64,000 nt of DNA from Lentzea aerocolonigenes (GCF_000974445.1 NZ_BBOJ01000004.1:1-64000); one strand, 5' to 3'; positions 10,133 through 20,190 are shown, counted from the first letter of the stretch. A program made the numbers and translations. Notes: a model not told the origin generated them from the letters alone.

Positions 10133-10795
10133 GTGCACGTGGTGATCATGGGATGTGGCCGGGTGGGAGCCTCCCTGGCCAGGGCCCTCGAGCGGCTCGA
10201 CCACCAGGTGGCCGTGATCGACAAGGATGCGCAGTCGTTCCGCAGGCTGGGCAGCGACTTCCACGGCCAGCAGGTCGTCGGCAACGGTTTCGACCGCAAT
10301 GTCCTGATCGAGGCTGGCGTCGAGCGCGCCGGAGCGTTCGCGGCGGTCTCCAGCGGCGACAACTCGAACATCATCTCGGCGCGCGTGGCGCGGGAGACGT
10401 TCGGCGTCGAGCACGTCGTCGCCCGCATCTACGACCACAAGCGCGCCGCCGTGTACGAGCGGCTGGGCATCCCGACGGTGGCGACCGTGCCGTGGTCGAC
10501 CGACCGGTTCCTGCGGATGCTGCTGCCCGAGGGCGCGGCGACCGCGTGGCGCGACCCGTCCGGCACCGTCGCGGTGCTGCCGATCGAGGTCGACGAGACG
10601 TGGGTCGGCCGTCCCGTGTTCGAGCTCGAAGGGGCCATCGGCGCCCGCGTGGCGTTCCTGATGCGGTTCGGCACGGGTGTGCTGCCGGACGCCAAGACCG
10701 TCGTGCAGGCCGACGACACCATCTACGTGGCGGCGCTGTCCGGCACGATCACCGACGTCGCGGCGGCGGCGCTGCAGGCACCGGAGGAGAGCTGA
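10133..10795 (+). CDS. TrkA-family potassium uptake regulator (first of pair, CeoB-like)
   Basis: 220 aa, cytoplasmic RCK protein. The N-terminal Rossmann NAD-binding domain has MGCGRVGASLA (GxGxxG) and acidic VIDKD at the end of beta2; the C-terminal TrkA_C domain has VGRPVFELEGAIGARVAFLMR. GTG start after GAGGAGGCATGTC. It binds NAD(H) and gates a K+ transporter. Its stop overlaps the next gene's ATG, so the two are co-translated. The order matches M. tuberculosis ceoB/ceoC. Divergent from the APC permease, its likely membrane partner. Confidence 0.94.
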   Translation: MHVVIMGCGRVGASLARALERLDHQVAVIDKDAQSFRRLGSDFHGQQVVGNGFDRNVLIEAGVERAGAFAAVSSGDNSNIISARVARETFGVEHVVARIYDHKRAAVYERLGIPTVATVPWSTDRFLRMLLPEGAATAWRDPSGTVAVLPIEVDETWVGRPVFELEGAIGARVAFLMRFGTGVLPDAKTVVQADDTIYVAALSGTITDVAAAALQAPEES

Positions 10796-11451
10796 TGCGG
10801 GTCGCGATCGCTGGCGCGGGCGCGGTGGGGCGGTCCATCGCGCAGGAGCTCGTGTCCGACGGGCACCAGGTGATGCTGATCGAGCGGGACCGGGCGCACT
10901 TCGACCCGAACTCGGTCGAGCAGGCGGAGTGGGTTCAGGCCGACGCGTGCGAGCTGTCCTCTTTGGAGGACGCCGGCATGCAGCTGTGCGACGTGGTGAT
11001 CGCCGCGACCGGTGACGACAAGGTCAACCTCGTGGTGTCGCTTCTGGCCAAGACGGAGTTCGCGGTACGTCGCGTCGTCGCGCGCGTGAACGACCCCACG
11101 AACGAATGGCTCTTCACCGAGTCGTGGGGCGTCGACGTCGCCGTGTCGACGCCACGGCTGCTCGCCGCGATGGTCGAGGAGTCCGTGACGATCGGTGACG
11201 TCGTGCGGCTGCTGACGTTGCGGCAGGGGCAGGCGAACCTCGTCGAAATCACCCTCGACGAGTCGACGCCGTTCGCCGGCCGTGCCGTCTCGGAGCTCAC
11301 GCTGCCCCGCGACGCCGCGCTGGTGACGATCCTGCGCGGCGGACGGGTCATCGTGCCGCAGCCGGACGACACGCTCGAGGGCGGCGACGAGCTGTTGTTC
11401 GTCACGACCGCCGCCGTCGAGCAGGACATCAAGACCGCACTCGGCTATTAG
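10795..11451 (+). CDS. TrkA-family potassium uptake regulator (second of pair, CeoC-like)
   Basis: 218 aa. RCK_N with IAGAGAVGRSIA (GxGxxG) and LIERDR; RCK_C with PFAGRAVSELTLPRDAALVTILR. The ATG at 10795 overlaps the TGA of the first trkA (ATGA). Together the two probably form a hetero-oligomeric gating ring. Convergent with the lectin gene: its TAG (11449-11451) shares bases with the lectin TAA (11448-11450). Confidence 0.94.
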   Translation: MRVAIAGAGAVGRSIAQELVSDGHQVMLIERDRAHFDPNSVEQAEWVQADACELSSLEDAGMQLCDVVIAATGDDKVNLVVSLLAKTEFAVRRVVARVNDPTNEWLFTESWGVDVAVSTPRLLAAMVEESVTIGDVVRLLTLRQGQANLVEITLDESTPFAGRAVSELTLPRDAALVTILRGGRVIVPQPDDTLEGGDELLFVTTAAVEQDIKTALGY

Positions 11452-11948
11452 GGGGCGTTCCAGTACTGGTTGCCGCCGCCGTGGCAGTCCCACAGCTGCA
11501 CGGAGGCGCCCTGCCACCAGTTCGCGCCCGCGATCTCGACGCACCGGTTGCCGGACATCCACGACCGGATCCGGCCGATCTCGTAGCTGTACGAGGCGGG
11601 GCGGTAGAAGAGCTGGTGGGCGGGACTGTTCGGCTGGCAGTCGTACATCTGCAGGTGGGCGCCGTTGTCACCGTTGCCCCAGGCGGCGGTGAGGCATCTG
11701 CCGCCGTCGGCGTTGCGCAGCCGCAGCCCGTCCCAGTACCAGCGCTGGGTCGGCGCGTTCTGGCAGTCGACCATGATGATCCCGGCGCCGTTCTGACCGG
11801 TGGCCGCGGTCATGCACCGGTTGTTGAACCGCGACGAGATCTGGAACGTCGTCTGCGCCTCCGCCGAGGAGGACGTCGTGACGAGGACGCCGCCAGCGAC
11901 GAGCGTCAGTGCTGCCATGAACGTTGCCTTGCGCTTGAGAAGGTTCAT
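11448..11948 (-). CDS. Secreted ricin-type beta-trefoil lectin
   Basis: 166 aa. Signal peptide of about 30 residues (basic MNLLKRK, hydrophobic core, cleavage near SSAEAQ), then one beta-trefoil domain of about 130 aa with repeats RCMTAA..IIMVDCQ..QRWYW, RCLTAAW..LQMYDCQ and RCVEIAG..VQLWDCH..NQYWN. Probably binds sugars outside the cell. It has no attached catalytic domain, unlike the lectin modules of the protease at 36843. The ATG at 11948 is chosen because it gives the signal peptide at the N-terminus; a longer frame to 12359 overlaps the divergent LAL gene. It interrupts the mycobacterial-type order between ceoC and Rv2693c. Confidence 0.9.
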   Translation of the reverse strand: MNLLKRKATFMAALTLVAGGVLVTTSSSAEAQTTFQISSRFNNRCMTAATGQNGAGIIMVDCQNAPTQRWYWDGLRLRNADGGRCLTAAWGNGDNGAHLQMYDCQPNSPAHQLFYRPASYSYEIGRIRSWMSGNRCVEIAGANWWQGASVQLWDCHGGGNQYWNAP

Positions 11949-12025
11949 GGCGATACGACGCTGCGCGCGCACGGCCTGATACGCCCTGAAGGTATCTGCG
12001 CTGCGGAAGCGAGCACTTACCAGCT

Positions 12026-14584
12026 GTGAGCGATCAGCTGCCCCTGGTCGGGCGCGAGAGTGAACTGCGGGCGGCGCTGCGGGCGCTTTCCGCGGACGGT
12101 GCGGTGCTGCTGTCCGGCCCTCCCGGCGTCGGCAAGACACGCCTGGCGGCCGAGACTCTCGCCGCCGTGCCTCAGCCGGTGGTGCGGTGCTACGCCACGG
12201 TCGCCACCTCGCGGATTCCTCTCGGCGCGATCGCCTCGCACGTCCCGGCCGACCTGCCCGCCTCGCAAGGGGCGTCGCTTCTGCCGTTGTCCTCCGTACG
12301 TGCCGCTGCCGAACATCTCTCTCGTGGCGGGCGACGGGTGTTGTCGATCGATGACGCACATCTGCTCGATGACGCGTCGTTGTTGGTGTTGCAGCACGTT
12401 GTGCGCCACAGGCTGACGAGGGTCATCTGCACGGCGCGGCCCGGCTGGGGTCTGGAAGGACTGACGGTCGTCAGCGTCGACGCACTCGACCAGGAACGCG
12501 CGGACCAGTTGCTCACGACGGCGCTCGGCGGGCCTGCCGACGCCTCGACGCGGCACCTCGTGTGGGCCAACAGCCAGGGCAACCCGTTGTACCTCAAGGA
12601 ACTCGTCGCGGCGGGGGTGCACTCGGGCGCGCTCACCGCGACCCAGGGCGGCTGGAGCTGGAACGGGCCGCTGGAGCTGTCCGGCAGGCTCGCCGAGCTC
12701 GTCGACCTGACGCTGGGACGGCTCGCGGAACCGCAACGGCGGGCGCTGGAGCTGCTGTCGTACGGCGAGCCGCTCGAACCCGAGCTGATGCCGATCCCGC
12801 GGGAGCTCGTGGACATGGGGTTCGTGCGCATCGGTGACGACGGTCGCGCGCGCGTCGCCCATCCGCTCTACAGCGCGCGCCTGCGTGCGACGTGCCCCAC
12901 GTTGAGAGCGCGCGCACACCGAAGAGCGTTGGCCGACCGGCTCGAAGCAGGAGGCGCGGACCGGCCCGGCGACGCGGTGCGGGTCGCGACGTGGCGCCTC
13001 GACAGCGGCACGGCGGAGTCGCCCGACGTGCTCGCACGGGCCGCCGAACAGGCGCTGTCGGCCCAGGACTGGGAGCTCGCGGAACGATTGTCGCGTGCGG
13101 CGGTGGCGCGCGGGGCCACGTCCCGCGTCGGGCTCGTGCTCGGGCTGGTGCTCATGTACCAGCGGCAGTGCGCCCAGGCCGAGGAGGTGCTCGCCGAGAC
13201 CATGGCGGCGGGCGGCGAGGCCCTCACGTTGATCCAGGTCGGCTGCACGCGCGCGTTCAACCTGTTCTTCGGCCTCGGCGACGAGGAAGCCGCGGTAGCG
13301 GTGCTGGACGAGGTCACCGCGCGGGAGCTGCCGCCGGAGCTGGAGCACGCGGTGCTGTTCTTCGCGCTGACGTTCGCGCTGGAGGCCGCGCCGCTGCCGA
13401 TCGCGCGGCTCGGCGGGGAGCTGCTGATCGCCGAGGGCGGCTGGGCGGCGACGGCGGGACGGCAGGTGCTGGCGTTCGCCGACCAGTTCGCCGGCCGCTA
13501 CACCGAGGCCATCGCGCGCATCGAGGACAACCACGACGCGGTCCTCGCGACGGCGGGGCGGTTCCCGTCGCTGGCGAACGCGGCGAACGGCGTGCGCAAC
13601 GAGAGCATCCTGCGCTGCGGTGACCTGGCTCAGGCGGAGAAGCGGGCCGCGCAGGCGCTGGCCGAGGTGATCGAGGAGGGTCGCTGGTCGGTGACGCAGG
13701 TGCCGCCGCGGGTGCTGCTGAGCCAGAGCGCGCGGTTGCGCGGACAGGCCGCCGCCGCCGTGCGGATCACCGCGGAGGGCGTTCCCGAGTTCGACGGCAG
13801 GCCGAACTCGCGGCCGATGATGTGGGACGTGCTGCTGCTGGCCGAGTTCGCCGCCGGTGCCGCGTTGCACGGGCAGTCCGAACGTGCGGAACGGGCGCTG
13901 GCGCGTGCCGAGGCCGGGTTGCGGCCCGCGTGGCGCATCGCGCAGTTCGCCGTAGGCGCCGCACGGCCGTGGGTGCTCGCCGGTGCGGGACGGGTCAACG
14001 AGGCGATGCAGGCCGCTCTGGACAACGCCGCTGCCGCGCGTGCACACGGCGCGCACTCCGAGGAGATCGTGTCGCTGCACGACGCGGCACGGTTCGGTGC
14101 GGACACCTCGCCACGGCTGCTGGAGCTCGCGAAGTCCCGCAGAGATCCGTTGACGACGGCGTGCGCTTCACACGCGCAGGCGCGCGCGTTGCGTGACGCG
14201 GCAGGCCTGGAGGAGGTGGCGGCGGCGTTCACCGTGTGTGGGGCGACGTTGTACGCGGCCGAGGCGCTCGCGGAGGCCAGCAGGTTGTCGCGGCTGCACG
14301 ACCGGCCCCGTGAGGCGGACCGGCTGGAGCGGCAGGCTTCGGCTCTCGCGGAGTCGTTCGACGGCGCGACCACACCCGGTCTGGTCGTGACGAGCACGCT
14401 CGCCGCGTTGACACCACGTCAGCTGGAGATCGCGCGTCTGGCCGTGGCGGGCCTGACGAACGTGGAGATCGCCGAACGGCTCGCCATCGCCAAACGCACC
14501 GTGGACAACCACCTGCACACGACGTACGCGGCGGTGGGTGTGACCGGACGAAGTGGGCTGCGCGCGCTTTTCGGCCACGCCTGA
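12026..14584 (+). CDS. LAL-type LuxR-family transcriptional regulator (AAA ATPase)
   Basis: 852 aa large ATP-binding LuxR regulator. N-terminal STAND/AAA domain with Walker A SGPPGVGKTRLAAE (about 30-43) and Walker B VLSIDDAHLLDD. A long alpha-helical TPR-like middle follows, then a C-terminal LuxR HTH (about 790-850) with LTPRQLEIARLAVAGLTN and KRTVDNHLHTTY. GTG start with no obvious ribosome site. It is followed 12 bp later by a close paralogue. LALs usually control secondary metabolism or sugar utilisation; no cluster adjoins, so the target is unknown. It is divergent from the lectin gene, a possible target. Confidence 0.93.
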   Translation: MSDQLPLVGRESELRAALRALSADGAVLLSGPPGVGKTRLAAETLAAVPQPVVRCYATVATSRIPLGAIASHVPADLPASQGASLLPLSSVRAAAEHLSRGGRRVLSIDDAHLLDDASLLVLQHVVRHRLTRVICTARPGWGLEGLTVVSVDALDQERADQLLTTALGGPADASTRHLVWANSQGNPLYLKELVAAGVHSGALTATQGGWSWNGPLELSGRLAELVDLTLGRLAEPQRRALELLSYGEPLEPELMPIPRELVDMGFVRIGDDGRARVAHPLYSARLRATCPTLRARAHRRALADRLEAGGADRPGDAVRVATWRLDSGTAESPDVLARAAEQALSAQDWELAERLSRAAVARGATSRVGLVLGLVLMYQRQCAQAEEVLAETMAAGGEALTLIQVGCTRAFNLFFGLGDEEAAVAVLDEVTARELPPELEHAVLFFALTFALEAAPLPIARLGGELLIAEGGWAATAGRQVLAFADQFAGRYTEAIARIEDNHDAVLATAGRFPSLANAANGVRNESILRCGDLAQAEKRAAQALAEVIEEGRWSVTQVPPRVLLSQSARLRGQAAAAVRITAEGVPEFDGRPNSRPMMWDVLLLAEFAAGAALHGQSERAERALARAEAGLRPAWRIAQFAVGAARPWVLAGAGRVNEAMQAALDNAAAARAHGAHSEEIVSLHDAARFGADTSPRLLELAKSRRDPLTTACASHAQARALRDAAGLEEVAAAFTVCGATLYAAEALAEASRLSRLHDRPREADRLERQASALAESFDGATTPGLVVTSTLAALTPRQLEIARLAVAGLTNVEIAERLAIAKRTVDNHLHTTYAAVGVTGRSGLRALFGHA

Positions 14585-14596
14585 CCGCGCTAATCG

Positions 14597-17181
14597 ATGT
14601 GCGCGGAATCCCGCGTCTTCGGCACACTGCGAGGTGTGTGGCCGTTCGTGGGCAGGGGGCGTGAGCTCGAGGACGTGATGTCCGCGCTCACCGAACCCGA
14701 CGGGAAGGGCGCCGCGCTCGTCGGGGCCGCCGGTGTGGGCAAAACCCGGCTCACGGACGAAGTCGTGACACGGCTTGAGCAGACTAGTGTCACCGTGCGG
14801 CGCTGCTACGCGACCGTGGCGACGTCGTCGATCCCGTTCGGAGCGCTGGCCGCGATGCTGCCCGCCGACATGCGCACGGCGAACCCGCTCGGTCGCGCCG
14901 TTGAACACCTTCTGGCCGAACCGCAGCCGTTGACAATCGTGGTGGACGACGCGCATCTGCTCGATGACGCCTCCATCGGGTTGTTGCACCACATGATCCG
15001 CAATGGGCACGCACGGGTGCTGGTCACCTCACGGCCGAGTGAACGTTCCGAGCTGTGGCAGGAAGGGCTGCTGACGCGTTATCCGCTCGGCGACCTGTCC
15101 CGCGCCGAGTCCGACCTGGTGCTGGAACGGGCGCTGGAAGGTCCGGTGGACACGCGCACGGCGGCGTTGCTGTGGTCGGGCAGCACCGGAAACCCCTTGT
15201 ACCTCAGGGAACTCGTCGTGTCCGGTCGTGCCGTCGGGTCGTTGCGCGCAGCCGAGGGCATCTGGTCGTGGCACGGCGCGATCGAGCTCGGCGGACGGCT
15301 CGGGGAGCTCGTGCAGGAGAACCTCGGCCGGTTGGAGCCGTCGCACCGGCACGCCCTGGAGCTGCTCGCCTACTCCGAACCAGTGGAGCTCGACCTGCTG
15401 GCGTCGCTGGTGCAGGAGGAGTCGCTGGACGACCTCGAGACACGGGCGTTGATCCTCGTCGAGTCGTCGGGACGCCGTACGGTCCGTTGTACGGCAGCCT
15501 GCTTCGTGGGACGTGTCCTGAACTGCGCGCGCAATCGCACCAACGCGCGTTGGCCGCCGGCCTGGAGGCGACGGGCGCACGCCGCCGTGAGGATCTGATG
15601 CGCATCGCCACGTGGCGGCTGGACGGCGGCTCGCCGATCTCGCTGGACCTCTTGGCCGCGGCGGCCGAACAGGCGTGGGCGGCGCGGGACGTGACACTCG
15701 CCGAACGCCTGTGCCGCGCGGCCGTCGACGCGGGCGGGCTGAGCCGAGTCGGGCACGTGTTCGGCCAGGTGCTGATGCACGGCCGCGCGCCGGACCAGGC
15801 CGAGGCGACGCTGGCGGACGTGATGAGCGGCCCGTTGTCGGCGGAGGACCTGAGCCGCCTGGGCGCCACCAGGTCCATGAACCTCCACTTCGGACTCGGC
15901 GACGCGGACGCCGCCGTCGCGGTGCTCGACGCCGTCGACGTTCCCGGGCTCCCGGAGGACCTGCGGGACTGGCTGGCCGTGGTCAGGACCCTGGAGGAGG
16001 CCCAGTACCGTCCCGCGGCCGAAGTCCTGGAAGACACCTATCGGCCCGTGGCGCCGCATCTGTCCGTCCACATGCGACGCACCAGGGCGTTGTGCCTCGT
16101 GCACGCCGGCCGGTTCCGCGAAAGCCTGGAGGAGATCGCGGGCTACGAGGCCGAGGAGCTGGCGTCGAGCGACGAACCTCAGGAGCCGGACGACGGCGCG
16201 CTGCGCATGCGTTGCTTCGCACTGGCGTTCAGCGGCCGGCTCGCCGAGGCGGAAACCCTCGCGCTGACGATGTACAACAGGTCGTTCGACGAGTTGGCCT
16301 TCACGGGCGCGACGTCGCTCTACAGCGTGTTGTCCTTCTGCGCGCGCTTGCGCGGCCACGGTGCACAGGCCCTGCGATTCGCGCGTGAGGGCAGTCCGAA
16401 GACGCCGGACAACCCGCTGATCTTCGACGCGATCGCGCTCGCGAACCTGGCCGCTTCCGCGGCCCTGTGCGGTGACGGCGACCTCGCACAGGAGGCCCTC
16501 GCCCGCGGTGAGAAGGCCCGCCGCCCTGCCTGGCAGCTGACCGGCGTGACCGTGTCGGTGGCCCGGTCGTGGGTGCTCGCCGGCACGGGCGACGTCCAGG
16601 CCGCCGCGGACGCCGCGATGGCCGCCGCCGACGAGTGCGCCGAACTGGGCGTGCACAGCAGCGAGGCCGGGGCCCTGCACGACGCCGCCCGCTTCGGCGT
16701 CGACACGTCCCTGCGCCTGGCGGCCCTCACGTCGGCCATGGACGACCCGCTGACCGCGGCCTACGCGGCACACGCGACCGCTCTCGCGCACGCCGCACCG
16801 ACCGTCCTGGAGGCGGTGGCGACGGATTTCCTGCGTCTGGGCGCCACCCTGTACGCGGCCGAGGCGCTGGCCTCCGCCGCCCGGCTGCACCGCGCGCAGG
16901 ACAACGCTCGCGCGGCCTCCCAGGCCTCGGCGCGCCAGGCCCTGCTGATGCGCGACTTCGACGGCGCCCGCACGCCCGCCCTGCACGTGGACGGCCTGAC
17001 CCACCTGACCCGGCGCCAGGCCGAGGTGGCGAGGCTCGCGACGTCCGGACTCACCAACCAGCAGATCGCGCAGAAGCTCCACACGTCCAAGCGCACGGTC
17101 GACAACCACCTGCACGCGATCTACGGCGTGCTCGGGGTGACCGGGCGGGACGAACTGCGCACGGCACTCGGCCCGTCCTGA
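14597..17181 (+). pseudogene. LAL-type LuxR-family regulator, frameshifted near 15480
   Basis: Paralogue of the upstream LAL. The first frame (from ATG 14597, or GTG 14636) encodes Walker A GAAGVGKTRL, Walker B VVDDAHLLDD and runs to about ALILVESSGRRTV. Homology then continues in the -1 frame with PLYGSLLRGTCPELRAQSH through the TPR region to the LuxR HTH (LTRRQAEVARLATSGLTN, KRTVDNHLHAIY). Against the paralogue (RARVAHPLYSARLR), about 7 bp coding for Ala-His and part of Pro appear lost near 15483. Intact it would be about 860 aa. As read, the ATPase part ends at 15598 and the DNA-binding part lacks a proper start. It may be real decay or an assembly error. Confidence 0.85.
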
Positions 17182-17187
17182 CGTCGA

Positions 17188-17219
17188 ACGGCCGGCGCCT
17201 CCGAGGAGACACCGGCCGT
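17188..17219. terminator. Bidirectional hairpin between LAL2 and DUF3159 genes
   Basis: Arms ACGGCCGG and CCGGCCGT (17188-17195/17212-17219) around a 16-nt loop, lying between convergent genes whose stops are at 17181 and 17235. It could end both transcripts. No T-run. Confidence 0.6.
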
Positions 17220-17234
17220 CGAAGCGGAGCAGGA

Positions 17235-17987
17235 TCAGTCGCGGGACTTGTCGCGCGACTCGGTCTCGACGACGCGCTTGAGCTCGTCCATGTCCGGGGT
17301 CAGCAGGTCGTCGGCGGTACGGGCCAGCACCTCTTCCGCGCTCGCCTCGGCCGCGCGGGCTTCCTCAGCGGCCTTGAGGCGCTTGTCGGCCCGGCGGACC
17401 GCCCAGACGGTGGCCAGCAGGGCGATGGCCATCAGCGGATAGCCCATCGCGAGGCGGGCCACCGCGAGCCAGCCGACCTGGTCCTCGTCGTAGAGCCAGC
17501 GCTGGACCACGAAGCGGGCGAAGAAGACCAGGGCCCACACGAAGGTCGCGATGTCGTAGTCGCGGACCGAGGCCTTGTCGCTGCGCCAGGAGCGGTCCCT
17601 GCCGTTGAGGAACGTCCAGATCACGCCGGCGAGCGGCCAGCGCACGATGATCGACAGCAGGAACGCGCTGCCGTAGACGACGCTCTGCCAGATGCCGAAG
17701 AGGAAGAAGCCCTTGGCCTCGCCCGTCTTGTAGGCGATGAACGCCGCGACGCCCACGCCGAAGACGGCGGAGATCGCGGGTTGGACCGTGCCCTTGCGCA
17801 CCGCCAGGATCACACCGATGACGACGGCGGCGGCGAGCGAGCTGATGATCGCGGCCATCAGGTTCTTGGCGGCGAAGTTGACGATCACGAAGACGAGGAC
17901 GGGCAGCGACGAGTAGAGCATTCCGCTCACGCCGCCCATCTGCTCGAGGACGGTGGGCTGCTTTTCTTCGGTCTCAGCTGAAGTCAT
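17235..17987 (-). CDS. DUF3159 membrane protein
   Basis: 250 aa, corresponding to M. tuberculosis Rv2693c by sequence type and position. About six hydrophobic helices: MLYSSLPVLVFVIVNFAA, LMAAIISSLAAAVVIGVILAV, ISAVFGVGVAAFIAY, SVVYGSAFLLSIIVRWP, FVWALVFFARFVVQRWLY and LMAIALLATVWAVRR. A charged cytoplasmic C-terminal tail of about 60 residues follows. Function unknown. Its ATG overlaps the upstream OB-fold gene's stop (ATGA at 17984-17987), so the two are translationally coupled. Confidence 0.9.
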   Translation of the reverse strand: MTSAETEEKQPTVLEQMGGVSGMLYSSLPVLVFVIVNFAAKNLMAAIISSLAAAVVIGVILAVRKGTVQPAISAVFGVGVAAFIAYKTGEAKGFFLFGIWQSVVYGSAFLLSIIVRWPLAGVIWTFLNGRDRSWRSDKASVRDYDIATFVWALVFFARFVVQRWLYDEDQVGWLAVARLAMGYPLMAIALLATVWAVRRADKRLKAAEEARAAEASAEEVLARTADDLLTPDMDELKRVVETESRDKSRD

Positions 17988-18349
17988 GAAGCGTTCTGCA
18001 ACTCGTAATAGGGGTTGTAGAGCACCTTGCGCCCGTCGCGCACGGCGATGCGGCCACGGGCCTTGATCGTCCGACCAGGCTCGATTCCCGCGATGCGACG
18101 GCGGCCGAGCCAGACGAGGGTCACGCCCTCGGTGCCGTCGTAGAGCTCAGCTTCCAGGGTGGCGGCCGCGTCACGGGGGCAGAGCTCCACGCTGCGGAGC
18201 CTGCCGAGGACGGTGACCTCCTCACCGGACTTGCAGTCGCAGGCCTTCACCGCGCCGACGGCCTCCGCTTTTCGCGAGAGGTCGTCCGCGTCGAGCTCGG
18301 CGACGTCGCTGGTCAAGCGACGCACCAAGCGGCGCCAATAGCCGCTCAT
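17984..18349 (-). CDS. OB-fold nucleic-acid-binding domain protein
   Basis: 121 aa from ATG 18349 (MSGYWRRLVRRL); an in-frame start at 18364 is also possible. The C-terminal 80 residues (GEEVTVLGRLRSVEL, LEAELYDGTEGVTLVWLGRR, GRTIKARGRIAVRDGRKVLYNPYYEL) have the beta-barrel pattern of tRNA_anti/OB domains, as in Rv2694c. Probably binds nucleic acid; partner unknown. First gene of a two-gene operon with the DUF3159 gene. Confidence 0.85.
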   Translation of the reverse strand: MSGYWRRLVRRLTSDVAELDADDLSRKAEAVGAVKACDCKSGEEVTVLGRLRSVELCPRDAAATLEAELYDGTEGVTLVWLGRRRIAGIEPGRTIKARGRIAVRDGRKVLYNPYYELQNAS

Positions 18350-18433
18350 CCCCGACTCCTGCATTGCTCAAGTGGCCCCGTGGTGTGGACCGTCTGTGAG
18401 TGAGGGTACGCACGAGGGCCGACAATCTCGGGC

Positions 18434-19102
18434 GTGCCTGCCGAGACCGTCGTCCTTCTGCCCGGAACCGCCTCCGACGAGGTTTTTGTCCGTTCCGTGT
18501 TCGCCGAGCCGTTGTCGCAGGTCGGCGCTGTTTTCACCGCTCCACGTGTTCGCACACTCAGTGAACGGTTGACGGCGCTCGAAAATGCCTTCCGAGGCCA
18601 CCCGATCGTGGTGGGCGGTGTCTCACTGGGCGCGCACGTCGCGGCCACGTGGGCCGTGCGGAACCCGGACAGGTGCGCGGGGCTGATCCTCGCGCTGCCC
18701 GCGTGGACCGGAGCACCGCACCGGGCACCCGCGGCGCTCGCGGCCAAGGTGAGCGCGGGCGTCGTCCGCGACGAAGGCCTCGCGACCGCGCTCTCCGGCA
18801 CGACCGGCTGGCTGCACGACGAGCTGTCCAGGGCGTGGCACGGCTACGGCGACCAGCTCGTGCCGCACCTCGAAGAAGCCTCGGAGTCGCTCGCCCCGAC
18901 GCTCGACGAGCTGAAGACGGTGAACGTGCCGACGGGAATCGTCGGGTGCACCGATGACCCGGTGCACCCGATCGAGGTCGCTCGGGCATGGGCGGAAGCC
19001 ATCCCACGCGCCGTGCTCGTCACCACGACGCTCGACGCCTACCCGCGCGCACTGGGGCGCGCGGTGCAGGCGTGGCAGCAGGCGCGTCAGGAGATGGCTT
19101 AA
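18434..19102 (+). CDS. Alpha/beta-hydrolase family protein
   Basis: 222 aa. The nucleophile elbow GGVSLGAH places the catalytic serine near residue 64, preceded by VVLLPGT at the N-terminus (oxyanion region). A later acidic residue (GCTDDPVHP) and His (DPVHPIE) are plausible triad members. No signal peptide, so cytosolic. Equivalent in place to Rv2695. GTG start at 18434 with GACAAT seven bases upstream and no ribosome site, so possibly leaderless. Substrate unknown. Its stop overlaps the convergent DUF3710 gene by 4 bp. Confidence 0.85.
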   Translation: MPAETVVLLPGTASDEVFVRSVFAEPLSQVGAVFTAPRVRTLSERLTALENAFRGHPIVVGGVSLGAHVAATWAVRNPDRCAGLILALPAWTGAPHRAPAALAAKVSAGVVRDEGLATALSGTTGWLHDELSRAWHGYGDQLVPHLEEASESLAPTLDELKTVNVPTGIVGCTDDPVHPIEVARAWAEAIPRAVLVTTTLDAYPRALGRAVQAWQQARQEMA

Positions 19103-19713
19103 CCCTGCTGCTCGATGTGGCGGGCGATCGCTTCCGGCAGCTCGACCGGCAGCGGGGTGCGGGGCGGCATCGGCTGGTCACCGCGCACGACGACGGTGCC
19201 GCGCAGCATCTCGCGCAACGCCTCGGAGTTCTGCGCGAAGTGCTCCTCCGGACCGGCCGCGACACCGCGCAGCATCCAGCGCGGGCCGTCGACGCCGACG
19301 AAGAGGATCTGCACGCCCTGATTGCGCGCGGTGATCTCCTCGCCCCACTCGCCGTTCTCGCGGTTGATGCGGGCGCCGTCCTCCTTGAGGCCGGCGATCA
19401 GCTCGGCGCCGACCTCCTTCCAGAGGCCACCCGACTTCGGCGCGGCGAACGCGCTGACCGTCAGCTGCCCCACGGACGTGAGGACGTGCACCGCGCGCAC
19501 GGCACCGCTCTGCTGGTCCATCTCGACCTGCAGCTGGGCCTCGTCCGGCATCGGCAGCTGCACCGATCCCAGGTCGAGGCGCTGCACGTCGTCGCGGGGC
19601 GCCACGGTGGAGTCCCACGGACCTTCGACGTCGTCGAACACCTCGTCGTGCTCCGGACCGGTGTCGACCGCCCCCGCGGAGTGACGACCGCGCTTGCGGC
19701 GCCTTCCGAACAT
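19099..19713 (-). CDS. DUF3710 domain protein
   Basis: 204 aa, Rv2696c type. A basic start, MFGRRRKRGRHSAG, leads to an acidic segment, then the conserved DUF3710 core (LDLGSVQLPMPDEAQLQVEMD, GQLTVSAFAAPKSGGLWKEV, GEWGEEI, GPRWMLRGVAAGP). No membrane segment. The gene follows dut by 3 bp and is probably co-transcribed with it. Function unknown. Confidence 0.9.
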   Translation of the reverse strand: MFGRRRKRGRHSAGAVDTGPEHDEVFDDVEGPWDSTVAPRDDVQRLDLGSVQLPMPDEAQLQVEMDQQSGAVRAVHVLTSVGQLTVSAFAAPKSGGLWKEVGAELIAGLKEDGARINRENGEWGEEITARNQGVQILFVGVDGPRWMLRGVAAGPEEHFAQNSEALREMLRGTVVVRGDQPMPPRTPLPVELPEAIARHIEQQG

Positions 19714-19716
19714 GCC

Positions 19717-20190
19717 TTAACCCTCCGTCTGCGTGCTGGCGAGCACCACGTGCCCGCCCGTCGAGCCATAGCCTCCCGCACCGCGTTCCGTTTCCGGCAA
19801 CTCGGCGACCTCGCGGAACACCGCGTGCTCGACGCGTTGCACGACGAGCTGGGCGATCCGGTCGCCGCGCGACAGCACGATCGGCTCACGGAGATCATGG
19901 TTCACGAGGCAAACGCGGATCTCACCGCGGTAGCCGGAGTCGATCGTGCCGGGCGTGTTGACCACGCTGAGCCCCGCCCGTGCGGCCAGTCCGGAACGGG
20001 GGTGCACGAAGCCCGCGAACCCGTCCGGCAGCGCGATCGCGACACCGGTGCCGACCACGGCGCGCTCGCCTGGTGGAATGACCACGTCCGACGTGGTGAC
20101 CAGATCGGCGCCCGCGTCGCCGGGACGGGCGTAGGCGGGCACGGGAACCCCCGGATCGAGCCGGGTCAGCAACACCTCGACGCTGGACAC
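19717..20190 (-). CDS. dut: Deoxyuridine 5'-triphosphate nucleotidohydrolase (dUTPase)
   Basis: 157 aa. Hydrolyses dUTP to dUMP and PPi, preventing uracil in DNA and feeding dTMP synthesis; homotrimeric. All five dUTPase motifs are present: [38 protein letters not shown]. The GTG at 20190 (MSSVEVLL) fits family length; the longer open frame to 20685 covers the divergent DUF3093 gene. A TAATCT -10 lies 8 bp upstream, so the mRNA may be leaderless. Operon with DUF3710. Confidence 0.97.
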   Translation of the reverse strand: MSSVEVLLTRLDPGVPVPAYARPGDAGADLVTTSDVVIPPGERAVVGTGVAIALPDGFAGFVHPRSGLAARAGLSVVNTPGTIDSGYRGEIRVCLVNHDLREPIVLSRGDRIAQLVVQRVEHAVFREVAELPETERGAGGYGSTGGHVVLASTQTEG

